This document shows, in pieces, positions 6,413 through 7,013 of a stretch of DNA of 7,013 bases. Each line of letters starts with the position of its first letter. Within the stretch, counting starts at the first letter, position 1. The stretch is from an uncultured Microbacterium sp. (GTDB lineage Bacteria; Actinomycetota; Actinomycetes; Actinomycetales; Microbacteriaceae), in NCBI GenBank assembly GCA_937988695.1, contig CALKHM010000251.1, positions 1-7,013 on the forward strand, written 5' to 3'. The notes beneath the pieces were generated by a model. That model had not been told where the DNA came from. It saw only the letters and a program-made list of their open reading frames with translations, and did no database searches. A program made the position numbers and the translations under genes.

Positions 6413-6418
6413 ACATTA
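6413..6418 (-). promoter_or_regulatory. Possible -10 box (TAATGT) for the small protein-CYTH unit
   Basis: On the minus strand TAATGT is followed by GTGTCC and then ATG 6406, so transcription should begin at or next to that ATG. This is a leaderless arrangement. There is no good -35 match at 17-18 bp. Confidence 0.5.
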
Positions 6419-6450
6419 CTGTCTTCCGTCTCCGGCGGACGAGAGCCGCG

Positions 6451-6482
6451 TCGTTTCGACTCGCTTCGCTCGCTCAACGACC
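6451..6482 (-). repeat. Single copy of the dispersed repeat, minus orientation
   Basis: Beginning TCGTTTCGACTCGCTTCGCT and ending CTCAACGACC, this is the reverse complement of a nearly consensus unit, with GCGAAGC in place of GCGCAGC. It lies in the divergent gap between the small-protein gene and the GIY-YIG gene. It is part of the 46-bp segment repeated at 6891-6936. Confidence 0.9.
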
Positions 6483-6489
6483 GGGTCGC

Positions 6490-6525
6490 TCGTTGAGCGA
6501 CGAGCGCAGCGAGGAGTCGAAACGA
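6490..6525 (+). repeat. Variant copy of the dispersed repeat, plus orientation
   Basis: The segment reads TCGTTGAGCGACGAGCGCAG followed by CGAGGAGTCGAAACGA. Relative to the array units it has small insertions (GCGACGAGC, CGAGGAGTC). It faces the copy at 6451-6482, and together they make a long inverted repeat with perfect 15-base arms at 6448-6462 and 6514-6528. Confidence 0.85.
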
Positions 6526-6560
6526 CGCCGCCTGGACGAGGGAGTGTCGGGCGGCGTGGC

Positions 6561-6566
6561 TACGAT
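6561..6566 (+). promoter_or_regulatory. Possible -10 box (TACGAT) for the GIY-YIG gene
   Basis: TACGAT is followed by seven bases and ATG 6574. Both the hexamer and the spacing fit a leaderless actinobacterial promoter. There is no Shine-Dalgarno sequence between, which supports the leaderless reading. No clear -35 is visible. Confidence 0.5.
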
Positions 6567-6573
6567 CTGGCGC

Positions 6574-6867
6574 ATGACGGGATACGCGTATCTGCTCAAG
6601 TGTGCGGACGGCACGTTCTACGCCGGAAGCACGCGCCATCTCGGCGACAGAGTCGCGCAGCATCAGAGCGGCTTGGGCAGCGCCTACACCCGGCGGAGGC
6701 TTCCGGTGACGCTGGTGTGGAGCCAGGAGTTCGACCGCATCGACCTCGCCTTCGCGTGGGAGAAACGCATCCAGGGCTGGAACCATGCCAAGCGGCAGGC
6801 GCTCATCGACGGTGGCCTGGATGCCGTCAGCGGCTGGAGCGCCCGGACGAGAGCTCTCCGCCGTTGA
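6574..6867 (+). CDS. Small GIY-YIG nuclease-fold protein (YhbQ/UPF0213-like)
   Basis: The 97-residue product is a single GIY-YIG domain. The GIY strand is YAYLL (4-8), the YIG strand is YAG at 16-18 in FYAGST, the catalytic arginine is R26 in HLGDRVAQHQSG with H30, then YTRRRLPVTLVWSQEF (38-53), and the metal-binding glutamate is E63 in AWEKRIQGW. All expected catalytic positions are present, so it looks intact. Length is normal for stand-alone members of the YhbQ/UPF0213 group, which resemble the UvrC and Slx1 nuclease domains; their cellular role is poorly defined and may involve structured or branched DNA. The basic C-terminus (ARTRALRR) may bind DNA. The stop TGA lies inside a degenerate copy of the dispersed repeat, and 46-bp direct repeats flank the gene. 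Confidence 0.9.
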   Translation: MTGYAYLLKCADGTFYAGSTRHLGDRVAQHQSGLGSAYTRRRLPVTLVWSQEFDRIDLAFAWEKRIQGWNHAKRQALIDGGLDAVSGWSARTRALRR

Positions 6868-6892
6868 GCCACGAGATGGAGCGAGGGAGACG
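6862..6892 (+). repeat. Degenerate plus-orientation repeat copy that supplies the GIY-YIG stop codon
   Basis: CGTTGAGCCACGAGATGGAG followed by CGAGGGAGACG keeps the ends and rhythm of the family but has diverged in the middle. The TGA of the GIY-YIG gene (6865-6867) is the TGA of CGTTGAGC. With the minus-oriented copy at 6893-6924 it makes an imperfect hairpin: CGTTGAGC at 6862-6869 pairs with GCTCAACG at 6914-6921. It could end transcription, but there is no T-run after it. Confidence 0.6.
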
Positions 6893-6924
6893 TCGTTTCG
6901 ACTCGCTTCGCTCGCTCAACGACC
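6893..6924 (-). repeat. Single copy of the dispersed repeat, minus orientation
   Basis: The sequence is identical to the copy at 6451-6482. The identity runs past both ends of the unit: 6891-6936 equals 6449-6494, 46 bases. The 20-bp tandem repeat starts in its last bases. Confidence 0.9.
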
Positions 6925-7013
6925 GGGTCGCTCGTTCAACGGCCGGGTCGCTCGTTCAACGGCCGGGTCGCTCGTTCATCGGCCGGGTCGCTCGCTCGAC
7001 GGCCGGGTCGCTC
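6921..7013. repeat. 20-bp tandem repeat running off the right edge
   Basis: The period is exactly 20 bases with consensus GGCCGGGTCGCTCGTTCAAC, starting at 6921, 6941, 6961, 6981 and 7001 (cut by the edge), so at least 4.6 copies. Copy 1 begins GA rather than GG; copy 3 ends TCATC; copy 4 ends GCTCGAC. Each copy holds a shortened piece of the dispersed repeat's minus-strand end (CGCTCGTTCAAC against CGCTCGCTCAAC), so it looks derived from the adjacent unit. No open reading frame or gene is seen here. Confidence 0.92.

Noticed and set aside
6862..6924. Classical intrinsic terminator after the GIY-YIG gene
   Set aside because: The inverted copies can form an imperfect hairpin, but there is no T-run after it. 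It is kept only as a repeat with possible terminator activity.
1..7013. Insertion sequences, tRNA or rRNA genes, attachment sites
   Set aside because: I saw no transposase or integrase frame, no cloverleaf-like segment and no rRNA-like stretch. The repeats lack terminal inverted repeats with target duplications of the usual insertion-sequence kind.

Overview
The window looks like chromosomal DNA of a high-GC actinobacterium, most likely Microbacteriaceae and close to Microbacterium. Three things point there: the very high GC content with G/C-biased third codon positions, several start codons placed 6-7 bases after a TANNNT-type -10 box (leaderless style), and many copies of an intergenic repeat beginning GGTCGTTGAGCGAGCG that I associate with Microbacterium-like genomes. 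The genus is inference; there is no rRNA or marker gene here.

Layout, left to right. (1) Positions 1-591, minus strand: the first 197 residues of a PilB/GspE-type pilus or secretion ATPase, running off the left edge. (2) 682-1602, plus strand: a YihY/BrkB-family membrane protein, divergent from the ATPase gene. (3) About 1578-2459, minus strand: a LysR-type regulator whose 3' end overlaps the membrane-protein gene by 25 bp. (4) 2607-5142, plus strand: mmsB (3-hydroxyisobutyrate dehydrogenase) and mmsA (CoA-acylating methylmalonate-semialdehyde dehydrogenase), the last two dedicated steps of valine breakdown to propionyl-CoA. They lie divergent from the regulator, with a promoter and dyad symmetries between that fit LysR-type control. 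(5) 5150-5561: nine tandem copies of a 47/48-bp unit, between mmsA and the convergent next gene. (6) 6406-5568, minus strand: a two-gene unit, a small unrecognised GGPLDG protein followed by a CYTH phosphatase-fold protein, coupled by a 4-bp GTGA overlap. (7) 6574-6867, plus strand: a small GIY-YIG nuclease gene flanked by 46-bp perfect direct repeats. (8) 6921 to the right edge: a 20-bp tandem repeat that grows out of the last copy of the dispersed repeat.

The protein-coding content is mostly ordinary. The unusual part is the repeat family. It occurs singly, doubled, inverted and as a nine-unit array, both between genes of one operon and inside a divergent promoter region, and it is closely entwined with the GIY-YIG gene. 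That makes a simple 'terminator' explanation incomplete.
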